Positions 53,156 through 62,103 of a DNA stretch of 64,000 nucleotides are shown here, one piece after another. The DNA is from JAGVIE01 sp964520905. Its GTDB lineage: Bacteria > Bacteroidota > Ignavibacteria > UBA10030 > SZUA-254. The position numbers were made by a program, and so were the translations under genes. The DNA lies in contig CAZFQL010000006.1 of NCBI GenBank assembly GCA_964520905.1, forward strand, positions 1 through 64,000. The letters run 5' to 3'. Numbering within the stretch: the stretch's first letter is position 1; every line of letters starts with the position of its first letter. The notes under the pieces were generated by a model, which worked only from the letters and a program-made list of their open reading frames with translations, ran no database searches and was not told the DNA's origin.

Positions 53156-53536
53156 TCACACTCTGCCCAACCCGTCATGCCGAAACATGTCCTGAGTGAT
53201 CCCGAGCGAAGTCGAGGGACGCCATTGTTTGACATCCATTGTCGAGCCAAATTCAGTGAACGCGTATGGGAGAGACTTTGGATCGCGATGCTTTTGTGAA
53301 CCGGTCACAATTTGTGACCGGTTGCCCGTTCCTAAAGTTTTCATCTCAGCTTGAGTTAGTTGAAACATAAAATTTTCCGGGAATTTTTCATTATTCCTTT
53401 TGATCGCCTGGTTAAGCGCTTTCGTTTTCACCTGATAAAGCTGGGCTAAATCAACATCGAGAATAACCTTTAGTCCTCGAAGAAGCACCACACGATATTG
53501 AATTGCTTCCACTGTTACTAATTCCGTTCGATCCAT
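53156..53536 (-). pseudogene. ORF6N-domain gene, truncated at its 3' end
   Basis: 126 residues from the ATG at 53536, chosen for GGAGGAT upstream. Residues about 5-97 are a good ORF6N domain: ILDVDLAQLYQVKTKALNQA, the IKRNNEKFPENFMFQLT segment and LPYAFTEFG. The family normally continues with a VAML-type helix after TEFG. Here the frame switches to about 30 residues encoded by the dispersed hairpin repeat at 53200-53219 and its flanks. ORF6N proteins are DNA-binding-type proteins common in phages and accessory islands. This copy is probably broken. Confidence 0.65.
53200..53219. repeat. Short hairpin, member of GAGCGAAGTCGA-loop family
   Basis: The stem TCCC/GGGA (53200-53203 with 53216-53219) surrounds the loop GAGCGAAGTCGA, the same loop as at 49686-49697 but with a different stem. 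It lies inside the 3' end of the truncated ORF6N frame. Confidence 0.6.
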
Positions 53537-53734
53537 ATGTTTGAAATCCTCCAATTGAATGCTTTGAAAATACACAAATTTCTTTTCATCTTCAACCCAT
53601 CCTCCGCAAAGCCCCATCTTCATTTTTCTTATTTCGCGACCCCTTTTGCATTTCCACATAGAAGTTACCGAAATAAGTACAAGGTAGCAAACTTTTCCAT
53701 GGCTAAAGGAACAGCATTACCGGGGTATAAAAAC

Positions 53735-53766
53735 AAAAATGCCCCGCTCAACATTGAACGGGGCAT
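53735..53766 (-). terminator. Rho-independent terminator of the S9 peptidase gene
   Basis: On the minus strand the stem ATGCCCCG/CGGGGCAT (53739-53746 with 53759-53766), extended by four inner pairs to a 4-nt loop, runs into TTTTTG. It lies 15 bp beyond the stop codon. Confidence 0.88.
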
Positions 53767-53780
53767 CGTATATAACTTTA

Positions 53781-55679
53781 TTACTTCTGGTCGAGCAAAT
53801 GTTTTGCTAAAAACTTTTCCATCGCTTCGTAGAAGTCGAATCGGTTTTCTTCATTACGGAATCCATGACCTTCGTTCTCTTTCACAAGGTAAGGCACGTC
53901 GATACCTTTCTTCTTCAGAGCATCAACAATCTGGTTCGACTCGTTGATATTAACGCGTGGATCTTTTGCACCCTGCGCTACAAGAAGCGGCGCTTTAATG
54001 TTATCTACATGAAATACCGGAGATGAGGAAGCCAGCAATGTGCTGTCTTTCTGCATATCTCCAACCATCTCATAAAACATATCGAGGTATGGTTTCCAAT
54101 ACGGTGGTATTGTTCTCATAAATGTGAACAAATTAGATACACCGACATAGTCAACACCGCAGGCGTACAGATCGGGTGTGAATGCAAGTCCGGCAAGTGT
54201 GGCATAACCGCCGTAACTTCCGCCGTAGATTGCAACGCGTTTTGGGTCGGCAATCCCTTGACTGATAAGCCACTTGACTCCATCGGAAATATCATCCTGC
54301 ATAGTTTTTCCCCACTGCTTGAAAGAAATTTCCCAGAAATTTTTTCCATAACCGGTGGAGCCGCGGAAATTCATTTGCAAAACTGCATACCCGCGGTTTG
54401 CAAGGAATTGTACCTCGGCGTTGAACCGCCACATGTCGCGCGCCCAAGGACCGCCATGCGGATTAACAACCACAGGAAGATTTTTTGCATCCTTGCCTTT
54501 GGGTAATGTGAGATAACCATGAATCGTCAATCCGTCACGGGATTTATATTCGATAGGTTTCATCTCAGCAAGATCTTTTTCTTCCAACCAGGGGGAACGG
54601 TCGGCAAGCTTTGTCAGCTTATCCGACTTCTTCTCATAAAGATAAAACGAGCCGCGTGTTCTGTCGCTCGATGTTGAAACTGTAAATACTTCTTCATTCT
54701 TGTCGCTGGAGACAACTGTTACATCATACCCGGGGAGTTTCTGTTGAAGTTTTGTGTATAGGTCTTCAGTTTCTTTATCAAGGAATTTGTGTTCAATCTT
54801 CCATGTTACGTAACCTATTTCGGTTAAAACTTTCCTCAATCGTGAATAATCCATCCCGTTAACATCCACATCATCACGCTCATATATTACACTAACTTCT
54901 TTTTTATTGGCAATATCGTATTCAACAATTGCAGTTTTATCTCTGCCGAGGTTTGAGACAGCATAAATATTTTTGTTATCGAATGTAAAGAAAAGCGGTC
55001 CGAACGATTCCTTAAAATTCGTAGTCATAACATTTTGGAATGTATCCTTCTCCGAATCGCGATAAAGTATGCTCGTATTGACACCATCTGTTGTTGTAGC
55101 AATTCTAATATTACCGGCATGATCTGTAACCCAGCCCGTAATGTTACCCGGGTTTTGAGCAACCATTGTGAGTTCGCCCGTTACTGTATTGAGCCGATAT
55201 ACATCAAATATCTCACGAACACGTTTGTTCATTCCGACAAGGACATCTGTGGGATGATCTCTTAGATCGTCAATTATTTGAACTCGAACACTGTCGAATG
55301 GCGTAAGGTCTTTCATTTCTTTACCTTCGCGATCAACGGCAAAGAGATGGAAGTTTTCATCACCGCCGAAATCTTTTACAAAAAGTAAACGGTCGCTGCC
55401 CTTCCAGAAATATCCTGATAGATCACGATCGGTTACCGATGTAATTCGTTTTGATTCGCCGCCCGAAATCGGCTGGACAAATATGTTCATGCGTCTCTCG
55501 TACGGTTCAACATGCGCTACATATTTGCCATTAAGCGATAAGGTAAATGCAGACTTTTCCGGATTCTTGAAAAAATCACGCATCGGAATTTTTTTCGGAG
55601 TTTGCGACAGAGAAGAGGCAGAGAGAAATAATATACACATCATCAGAATGATGGTAGTAAAACGGTTTGCTAATTTCAT
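53781..55679 (-). CDS. S9-family exported peptidase (prolyl-oligopeptidase type)
   Basis: 632 residues from the ATG at 55679 (AAAGGT upstream), which directly begins a signal peptide ending SSLSQ; longer frames upstream lack one. The first ~370 residues form a TolB/WD-like propeller. The catalytic domain has NPHGGPWARD and the nucleophile GGSYGGYATL (near 480), with the acid in QGAKDPRV and the histidine in ENEGHGF. It is an acylaminoacyl- or dipeptidyl-peptidase-like enzyme acting on short peptides in the periplasm. A strong terminator follows. It flanks the low-GC island on its right side. Confidence 0.9.
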   Translation of the reverse strand: MKLANRFTTIILMMCILFLSASSLSQTPKKIPMRDFFKNPEKSAFTLSLNGKYVAHVEPYERRMNIFVQPISGGESKRITSVTDRDLSGYFWKGSDRLLFVKDFGGDENFHLFAVDREGKEMKDLTPFDSVRVQIIDDLRDHPTDVLVGMNKRVREIFDVYRLNTVTGELTMVAQNPGNITGWVTDHAGNIRIATTTDGVNTSILYRDSEKDTFQNVMTTNFKESFGPLFFTFDNKNIYAVSNLGRDKTAIVEYDIANKKEVSVIYERDDVDVNGMDYSRLRKVLTEIGYVTWKIEHKFLDKETEDLYTKLQQKLPGYDVTVVSSDKNEEVFTVSTSSDRTRGSFYLYEKKSDKLTKLADRSPWLEEKDLAEMKPIEYKSRDGLTIHGYLTLPKGKDAKNLPVVVNPHGGPWARDMWRFNAEVQFLANRGYAVLQMNFRGSTGYGKNFWEISFKQWGKTMQDDISDGVKWLISQGIADPKRVAIYGGSYGGYATLAGLAFTPDLYACGVDYVGVSNLFTFMRTIPPYWKPYLDMFYEMVGDMQKDSTLLASSSPVFHVDNIKAPLLVAQGAKDPRVNINESNQIVDALKKKGIDVPYLVKENEGHGFRNEENRFDFYEAMEKFLAKHLLDQK

Positions 55680-55816
55680 AATAGTACCTTTATGTTGTGG
55701 ATTGATTGTATATTTATAACTTAATTTGCACTGCTGTGAGGAAATGACCGTATCTTCTCTCATGTTTACGAGCAAATCCATAAAGTGTTGCTGATACAAC
55801 ATTAAATAGTATTCGT

Positions 55817-56302
55817 CTATTTCCACTCCGGTTCGGGTTTCTTTTTCCAAAGCCAGATTATGAAATCCGTAAGAGGGGGATTTCCGCCTAACTCGCGCAA
55901 ACGCGTTGCATTTTGTCCGCGGTGGTAATGACTGTGCATAGCAGCTTGAGTGAGCGCCTGTTCAACCGTTATACTTATAGGCGGGTCTTTGAACCAAGGG
56001 ATCGTAACAACATCATTGAGTTGTTCATCCGTAGCATTTTTAAGAAACTCAGCAGCTTCTTCATGGTTGCATTTTGTAAGATCCTTAAGTACAGGCATAT
56101 CGTAAGTTTTGCCAAACTCATTCCGGTCTAATTTTATTTTCTGAGCTATCAATAGAAAAGCACGCTGTGCCTCATAAATATGATGAAGCCGTTTGCGGAT
56201 TGTATCATCCTCGAGTGCAGCAGGATGTGCTTCTAATGCTTTCCAGTGTTCAGCATCTGCCCAAGATTGGTGGGCGTATAATTCATGAAGTAGGGTGTTC
56301 AT
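55817..56302 (-). CDS. DinB-like protein
   Basis: 161 residues, the usual DinB length, with a four-helix bundle pattern. Metal-ligand candidates are H11 or nearby (ELYAHQSWAD), H46 (HHIYEAQRAF) and the HSHYHRGQ segment near 130, which is the family signature. DinB proteins are metal-dependent and often act as thiol transferases or are stress-induced; the reaction here is unknown. It lies 14 bp before the DUF6526 gene's end on the same strand and starts near the S9 peptidase leader. Confidence 0.85.
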   Translation of the reverse strand: MNTLLHELYAHQSWADAEHWKALEAHPAALEDDTIRKRLHHIYEAQRAFLLIAQKIKLDRNEFGKTYDMPVLKDLTKCNHEEAAEFLKNATDEQLNDVVTIPWFKDPPISITVEQALTQAAMHSHYHRGQNATRLRELGGNPPLTDFIIWLWKKKPEPEWK

Positions 56303-56325
56303 ACAAATTCCCTTACATAATATTT

Positions 56326-56760
56326 TTAAACTCGATAATAATCACCCTTCCAGTTCTTGATCGCTCGCTTGATGGCATCTTCACTTAGATTTTCTTCTGC
56401 CGCCCGCTTTGCGAGTGAGGTAAACTCTTCTTCAGATGCGAAACGAAGTCCGATTACTTGTCGAACGGTTAGACGCGAATCAAGCAATTTACCTGTAAGT
56501 ACAAAATGCCTGAGATTCTCTTCAGCTCTGATGGCGCGGTCTTGCGCTTTCAAGGCGAACGATCTGCTGTAGAAGAACAGGAATAGTAAACATAAGCTAA
56601 CAAGACAAATTAGCGAAGCGTTGTAAAGACGGTCTTCATTCCCGCATGATTCTATTAAATTATGGATTGATCCGCCTATGAGGGCAAGTATTGCGAAGAA
56701 CAGAACAACATGGAACATGAATACAAACCGTTTGTGGTTAGCGTAATTTTGCTGCTGCAT
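56326..56760 (-). CDS. DUF6526-like two-helix membrane protein
   Basis: 144 residues. The N-terminal QNYANHKRFVFMFH segment and two membrane helices (about 16-35 and 46-66) are followed by a cytoplasmic helical part with RLTVRQVIGLRFASEEEF. This matches the DUF6526 pattern. Function is unknown. It is 24 bp upstream of the DinB-like gene on the same strand, so the two are probably co-transcribed. Confidence 0.7.
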   Translation of the reverse strand: MQQQNYANHKRFVFMFHVVLFFAILALIGGSIHNLIESCGNEDRLYNASLICLVSLCLLFLFFYSRSFALKAQDRAIRAEENLRHFVLTGKLLDSRLTVRQVIGLRFASEEEFTSLAKRAAEENLSEDAIKRAIKNWKGDYYRV

Positions 56761-56914
56761 AGAATCACCTTGAGATTTTTGTGAGTTGGCTTTATACGCC
56801 AGAATAGAATTTATTGGCTATATAGTAACTAAATTCCTGAACGTTGTCAAAATATATTTGCTATTGATGAAGATGGTTTTTAAATTTAACCAAGAAATAA
56901 GGAAAGGAGCGCTT

Positions 56915-57190
56915 ATGATCGGTTTCTTGATGATACAAAGAGGTACACCGGAAATCATTGATTTGATAGGTCTATTGTTGGGTATCCTGCTCTGCTTGTT
57001 GGCACTCAATGCTTTTTTTGAATGGCTGATAACGAAGCCGTGGAAAAGAGACGGTAGCCCGGATGCAATTATCGGGGATGAAAAGACCGAAACTAATCTA
57101 AACCAATCCACCGAAGAAGAAAATAAAAATCAATCCCAGCAATCAGGGTTATTCATTGAACAAAATATAACCATGGCCTCCAATCGTTGA
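56915..57190 (+). CDS. Small single-pass membrane protein (91 aa)
   Basis: The ATG at 56915 has AAAGGAG six bases upstream. An upstream frame from 56786 is longer but lacks a ribosome binding site. One hydrophobic helix (about 15-35) is followed by a polar tail rich in N, Q and E. No domain is recognised. It is convergent with the C69 peptidase gene. Confidence 0.55.
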   Translation: MIGFLMIQRGTPEIIDLIGLLLGILLCLLALNAFFEWLITKPWKRDGSPDAIIGDEKTETNLNQSTEEENKNQSQQSGLFIEQNITMASNR

Positions 57191-57223
57191 GCTGAGTATT
57201 TGTTTTAGCGGCTTTGCGGAATT

Positions 57224-59038
57224 TTAATTCGAAAAATTCTTCTTATGCAATTCTTCGATGTCGCTCAGCATCTTCGCGATCTTTTCTACCTGTGCTTTCG
57301 GGAAACTATCATCCGGTTTTAACTCGCTCGCCTTCTGATAAAGCGCTTTCGCTTCAGAATATTTTTTCTCTTTAAGCAACTCATCGGCTTTCAGGATGTT
57401 CTCCTCATAAGTGAGAGCGTCTGCACCGGGAAGTTTTTTCATCTTGATTGCATCGCCTTGATCGTCTATCATCATCTTCTTGAATGCATCGGGATATCCG
57501 ACATTTATCGGCTGGAATGATTCGTTCTTGACAACGCCGTCCATGTACTTAACCAACAAATCTTCGCCTAACTTCCGCCAACGTTTGTATGTTAGATCCC
57601 CCATCTCATTCGAATATTTTGTCAGGTAATCGATAGCTTCACCTTTGGAATTTTTATAAAGCGCCATCGCCGTTTTCTCGATTGTTTCCTGGCGCGACAT
57701 GAACGATCCCTCCAGTTCGCTCTGAACCCTCTTGATATCGTTTATGATCAGACTGTATTTTGGATAAGCGAAATTAGAAACGAAGTTGAAAGCCCAGAAA
57801 GCCGATTCCCAGTTGAACCTTCCTAATGAAGCTAAACCCTGCGAGTAATTGTACGGAGTTTTAGTCATGCAGGCATACATCGGAACGTAAACTGTCATGT
57901 ACGTATCATCGAGACCGAACCAGAACACGCCGCCGATTTCATTCGGGAGGAATGAGCGTGATTGTGCGATAAAAGAAAAACCTGTTTGAGGCGTTGAAAT
58001 TGGTCGCTCGTTGAAACATTTCTGTCCCTGGTATTCCCATGTGAGCGGTCTCCAGCGATACGGCATTCCGTATGGTCCTGCGGCAACACCCTTCGTCATG
58101 TCGAATTCTGTTCCTTCAAAATGATCGCGCATCAACTGCTGAACATCCTGCACGGAAAGTTTTCTGTCCGGCTTGATGTAGAGCGGCATTCTTTCAAGAT
58201 TTTCTCCTTTGATGTAGGAGATATATTTTTCCATTGTGCTGTTTACTCTGCGGAACATAGACCACACACGTCCCTCGCAGAAACGGATTGCGCCGAAATC
58301 AAGAGGAGCATACGTTCCCGAAAAATCAAACTCCGAATCTTTACCTTTGAACCAGCCTTTTTCACGAGCGAACGAAATAACATCCGGTGAGTATAGACAG
58401 TTGTTCGGATCGTTCAAAGGAAACTTTGTTATGCGCGCCTGATTCGCATGGGCGGAAACATATCCGTCTGGTATGCGAACCGCAACCCAGATTGCGCCTT
58501 TCGAACCGGCACCGTGACCGAGCATTTCGAGAATCCAGACTTCGTTCGGATCAGCAATTGAGAACGATTCACCTTCACTGCAATAACCGTACTCATTCAC
58601 AAGGTCGCTCATCACTTTGATTGCTTCGCGCGCACTTTTTGAACGCTGAAGGGCAAGATATATAAGACTTCCATAATCGACGATTCCTTTTGGATTATGC
58701 ATTTCCTCACGTCCGCCAAAAGTTGTTTCACCGATCGAGACCTGATATTCATTCATATTACCGATAACATTGTACGTTTCGCGCGCCTGTTTGATTCTGC
58801 CTAAAAATTTTCCGGTATCCCACTCATATACATCCACCATTGATCCATCGGGATAGACCCCGGCTGAAAAATGATAAAGTTCTCCATAAAAGGTAAACGA
58901 ATCCGCACTATAGGAAATCATCGTGCTTCCATCCTTCGAAGCTCCTTTAGTGACAAGGAAATTCGTACAGGCGATTATTTGATTCTGGAATAGAATGATT
59001 GAAATGATTGTTAAAATCAGAATCGGCATTTTTCTCAT
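57224..59038 (-). CDS. C69-family dipeptidase, exported
   Basis: 604 residues from the ATG at 59038, preceded by AAAGGA; longer frames upstream lack a signal peptide. The signal peptide ends just before CTNFLVTKGASKDGS, where the cysteine would become the N-terminal nucleophile, as in peptidase C69/U34. YSADSF, then GETTFGGREE and ERMPLYIKP fit the family. The C-terminal ~60 residues look TPR-like (LLKEKKYSEAKALYQKA). It is a periplasmic or surface dipeptidase. Confidence 0.9.
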   Translation of the reverse strand: MRKMPILILTIISIILFQNQIIACTNFLVTKGASKDGSTMISYSADSFTFYGELYHFSAGVYPDGSMVDVYEWDTGKFLGRIKQARETYNVIGNMNEYQVSIGETTFGGREEMHNPKGIVDYGSLIYLALQRSKSAREAIKVMSDLVNEYGYCSEGESFSIADPNEVWILEMLGHGAGSKGAIWVAVRIPDGYVSAHANQARITKFPLNDPNNCLYSPDVISFAREKGWFKGKDSEFDFSGTYAPLDFGAIRFCEGRVWSMFRRVNSTMEKYISYIKGENLERMPLYIKPDRKLSVQDVQQLMRDHFEGTEFDMTKGVAAGPYGMPYRWRPLTWEYQGQKCFNERPISTPQTGFSFIAQSRSFLPNEIGGVFWFGLDDTYMTVYVPMYACMTKTPYNYSQGLASLGRFNWESAFWAFNFVSNFAYPKYSLIINDIKRVQSELEGSFMSRQETIEKTAMALYKNSKGEAIDYLTKYSNEMGDLTYKRWRKLGEDLLVKYMDGVVKNESFQPINVGYPDAFKKMMIDDQGDAIKMKKLPGADALTYEENILKADELLKEKKYSEAKALYQKASELKPDDSFPKAQVEKIAKMLSDIEELHKKNFSN

Positions 59039-59169
59039 AAATAATCCTTTGAGTGAATAATTGGGAATTTGAAAACGAAACACTGATATGATAATATAAG
59101 AAAAAGTATATCAAGATTCATTATGATCTTCAGGACAAACACTATCAACAATAAAACCGTGATAATATT

Positions 59170-59790
59170 TTACTTAACGATCTCGATCCATCTACTTGTA
59201 TCCCATCGTGTCCCCCGATGCGTCCATAACGGATAATCTCCTGCTCGTACATGAATCTCATAAATCCCGGGGTCTAAATCCTTAGTGTCTAATTCGAAAT
59301 AATCTTTCTTCTCATCTTCAAATTGAAAAACCATCGGACCGTTAAATCTGTTTACGGTAGCAGATATCCACAAGCTGGCAGGAAAATTAAATGTGACAAC
59401 AGCGTTATCAGTGGGATAGATATACTTGATATACTTTATCAATGTTCCTGAAAAAGAATCTTTATCAACATAATAACCTGGACCATCATACCATTGTTGA
59501 TATTCTCTCCATGTTTTATAAGATACATTGATGTAAGCATCGGCATCTCTGCTCCAGGCAATCTTCATTGCATCCTCTTGGTGTCCCGAGTATCGATCTA
59601 AAACAATGTACTCATCTTCTACTTGAGTGCTTTCAATTGTATTTACAAAATAAGTGGCTGGAAATACGTCGATTATATCACCGTGCAACACTTGAGTGGA
59701 TTTTCGAACCGGTTCCGTATAACCACACCCGATGAGAATCGGTAAGAAGATACTAAAACACAATAATTGTCGGATCAATTTCTTTTCCAT
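59170..59790 (-). CDS. Unknown lipoprotein
   Basis: 206 residues with a clear lipobox (LIGC). The mature part is rich in aromatic residues and strands (YINVSYKTWREYQQWYDGPG). No domain is recognised. It seems monocistronic. Confidence 0.6.
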   Translation of the reverse strand: MEKKLIRQLLCFSIFLPILIGCGYTEPVRKSTQVLHGDIIDVFPATYFVNTIESTQVEDEYIVLDRYSGHQEDAMKIAWSRDADAYINVSYKTWREYQQWYDGPGYYVDKDSFSGTLIKYIKYIYPTDNAVVTFNFPASLWISATVNRFNGPMVFQFEDEKKDYFELDTKDLDPGIYEIHVRAGDYPLWTHRGTRWDTSRWIEIVK

Positions 59791-60030
59791 TGTATCTCAT
59801 GTTGTTGTTCCGATGAATGTAAGTAATCTCTCTCCGAAAACCAAATTATACTCTTGCTAATCTGCCAATTTTCTCGTATATTTTACAACCGAAAACGGCG
59901 GAGTAGTTCAGTTCCAATTCGATTGAATTTCGCAAAAGAAATACAGCTAAATTCACTATCGAATTGAGGATCGAGAATCGAGACGGGATTGGTTACAGGA
60001 TAATAACAAAGCAGTACGCAAAAGAAATTT
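59791..60030. other. Gap with a tRNA 5' fragment
   Basis: No gene is supported. Positions 59897-59913 (GGCGGAGTAGTTCAGTT) match the first 17 nt of the tRNA at 60031 with one mismatch, but the sequence after it is not a tRNA. The 12-mer CGCAAAAGAAAT occurs near 59933 and again near 60018, just before the real tRNA. Confidence 0.6.
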
Positions 60031-60104
60031 GGCGGAGTAGCTCAGTTGGTTAGAGCAATGGAATCATAATCCATGTGTCGGGGGTTCGACTCCCTCCTCC
60101 GCTA
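60031..60104 (+). tRNA. tRNA with CAU anticodon (Met likely; Ile2 possible)
   Basis: The acceptor stem GGCGGAG pairs with CTCCGCT (60097-60103, one G-U pair) and the discriminator is A. The anticodon stem ATGGA/TCCAT encloses ATCATAA, giving anticodon CAU. The T arm is GGGGG-TTCGACT-CCCTC-like with a pairing irregularity. It is not an initiator type by eye (the GGG/CCC anticodon-stem pairs are missing). Elongator Met is most likely. It could be tRNA-Ile2, the substrate of TilS, whose gene begins 52 bp downstream. CCA is not encoded. Confidence 0.85.
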
Positions 60105-60156
60105 CTATGAAATCCTTTCGAATCCTTCTTTGAAAGGTATTTTTTTACAAGATCTT

Positions 60157-61569
60157 ATGACGGAACAGCCGTTATTCAATTCATTCCAGGAATTCATACA
60201 TAAAAACCACCTCATCGAGCGCGGAGAGAAGATTCTCGTCTCGGTCAGCGGCGGCATCGATTCGATGTCTCTACTCGATCTCATGCTTAAACTTCAAAAA
60301 CGATTGAAACTCGATATTGCTGTTGCGCATTTCAATCACCAGCTCCGTGGAACAGAATCGGATGCGGATGAAGCTTTTGTCAGACACACAGCAAGAGAAT
60401 CAGGTCTCGAGTGTTACGTAGAATGCGCCGATACTATGACTGCTTCTGAAGGTGAAAAATTATCGATACAGGAAACCGCACGGAATCTGCGATATGCATT
60501 TCTTGTAAAACTAAGGCAGTCGCTCGGTTATCAGAAAATTGCAACGGCACATAATGCAGATGATAATGCTGAAACTATTATTATGAATCTTCTCCGCGGA
60601 AGCGGCGTTCACGGACTTACCGGCATTCCGATTTTCAGAAACGATCGGCTCGTAATTCGCCCGTTGCTCTTTGCCACACGTGAGGAAATCTCACAATACG
60701 CATCATCTAACAAAATAACATATCGGGAAGATTCTTCAAACCTAAAAAGCGATTATACAAGGAATTTCATCCGGCACAAACTTATCCCCCTGATAAAAGA
60801 GAATATAAATCCTAATCTGACTGCCGCTCTCGGAAGAACAAGCGAATTATTCAGCGGGATAGAAGATTATATCGGCATCGAGTGCGATAAAGTTCTGGAC
60901 AACGTGCTTGAATCGCGAACAAAGGGTGAGATCGTAATTAATCTTCCGCTACTAAAAGAACAGCCCGTTTTCATGCAGGAGCATATCCTTCTTCATCTCG
61001 GGAAGGAATTTTCGAAATCGGAAATCGATTTCAACACTGTAAAAACAATGATGAATATCTCAGGTGCAGAAACAGGTTCGTCATGCTCAATTTCTGGCGA
61101 GACGGTTCTCTACAAAGACCGTGACCGACTGATATTTATGGAAAAATTATCTGAGAGGGATTTTTCATATCCTATCTCTACGAACAGAAGGTACGAATTT
61201 GAAACCTTTATCTTCGAATCATCGGTAGTTGAAAAAGCCGAGCTATCAGGCAACCCGAATATCGAATTTGTTGATGCGGATACACTTGGCAATCGGTTCG
61301 AGCTTCGCACGTGGCGGGCAGGCGATTGGTTCATACCTCTCGGAATGTCTGATAGTAAAAAAATCAGCGATTTTTTAATCGACAAAAAAATTCCGTTATT
61401 TAAAAAGCATAATATTCCAATACTGGTTTCCGACGAAAATATAGTCTGGATCTGCGGTATACGATTGGATGATCGCTTCAAAATTACACCAATGACGAAA
61501 AAGATATTAAAACTTGAGTTCATTCCACAAATTCGAGCATCAAATGAAAAAGCACGTAATATTCGGTAA
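60157..61569 (+). CDS. tilS: tRNA(Ile)-lysidine synthase TilS
   Basis: 470 residues from the ATG at 60157, just after the tRNA; a longer frame would begin inside the tRNA. The PP-loop SGGIDS is at residues 31-36 and is followed by AHFNHQLRG, the HNADDNAETIIMNLLRG motif and TRNFIRHKLIP. The C-terminal substrate-binding domains contain LRTWRAGDWFIPLGM and KKISDFLIDKKIP. It converts C34 of tRNA-Ile2(CAU) to lysidine. The order tilS-hpt-ftsH is widely conserved. It overlaps the next gene by 26 bp. Confidence 0.93.
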   Translation: MTEQPLFNSFQEFIHKNHLIERGEKILVSVSGGIDSMSLLDLMLKLQKRLKLDIAVAHFNHQLRGTESDADEAFVRHTARESGLECYVECADTMTASEGEKLSIQETARNLRYAFLVKLRQSLGYQKIATAHNADDNAETIIMNLLRGSGVHGLTGIPIFRNDRLVIRPLLFATREEISQYASSNKITYREDSSNLKSDYTRNFIRHKLIPLIKENINPNLTAALGRTSELFSGIEDYIGIECDKVLDNVLESRTKGEIVINLPLLKEQPVFMQEHILLHLGKEFSKSEIDFNTVKTMMNISGAETGSSCSISGETVLYKDRDRLIFMEKLSERDFSYPISTNRRYEFETFIFESSVVEKAELSGNPNIEFVDADTLGNRFELRTWRAGDWFIPLGMSDSKKISDFLIDKKIPLFKKHNIPILVSDENIVWICGIRLDDRFKITPMTKKILKLEFIPQIRASNEKARNIR

Positions 61570-62092
61570 TGACAAATTCGAGTTGTATCTAAGTGAAAAA
61601 CAGATACACGCAAGAATAATAAAATTAGCACAGAAGATAAATAAGGATTACAAAAACCGTGTGCCGATTTTTATAGGCATCCTAAATGGTTCGTTTATCT
61701 TTATGGCAGATCTCATCCGGCATATCAAGATCGATTGTGAGGTCGACTTCCTCAAGCTTTCGAGTTATGGTGACGCAAAAATAAGTTCGGGACACGTTAC
61801 ATTACTGAAAGACCTCAATGCGACAATCGGCGGTAGAGATATCATCGTTGTGGAGGATATCGTCGACTCGGGTTTGTCTATCGATTTTATCAAAAGACTT
61901 ATTTGCCTTCATAAACCAAAAACATTCAAAATTGTATCGTTGCTGTATAAGAAGGATGCAGTTAAAATTAATGTAAAAATTGATTATATTGGATTTAGCA
62001 TCCCTAACGATTTTGTCATAGGTTACGGCCTTGATTATATGCAAAAAGTTAGGAATTTACCTGCAATTTATAAATTAGTTGACAAGAGATAA
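61544..62092 (+). CDS. hpt: Hypoxanthine phosphoribosyltransferase
   Basis: 182 residues from the ATG at 61544. The PRPP-binding motif is VVEDIVDSGLS (near 103-113). GILNGSFIFMADLIR and KLSSYGD are typical of bacterial HPRT. It salvages hypoxanthine and guanine. It overlaps tilS by 26 bp and is followed by ftsH after 11 bp, as in many genomes. Confidence 0.93.
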   Translation: MKKHVIFGNDKFELYLSEKQIHARIIKLAQKINKDYKNRVPIFIGILNGSFIFMADLIRHIKIDCEVDFLKLSSYGDAKISSGHVTLLKDLNATIGGRDIIVVEDIVDSGLSIDFIKRLICLHKPKTFKIVSLLYKKDAVKINVKIDYIGFSIPNDFVIGYGLDYMQKVRNLPAIYKLVDKR

Positions 62093-62103
62093 TTCAGACT
62101 ACG

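Noticed and set aside
53537..53947. 136-aa plus-strand frame across the S9 peptidase terminator
   Set aside because: Crosses a strong terminator and the antisense of two genes; no domain.
59897..59913. Second tRNA gene upstream of the CAU tRNA
   Set aside because: Only the first 17 nt match; no anticodon or T arm follows.
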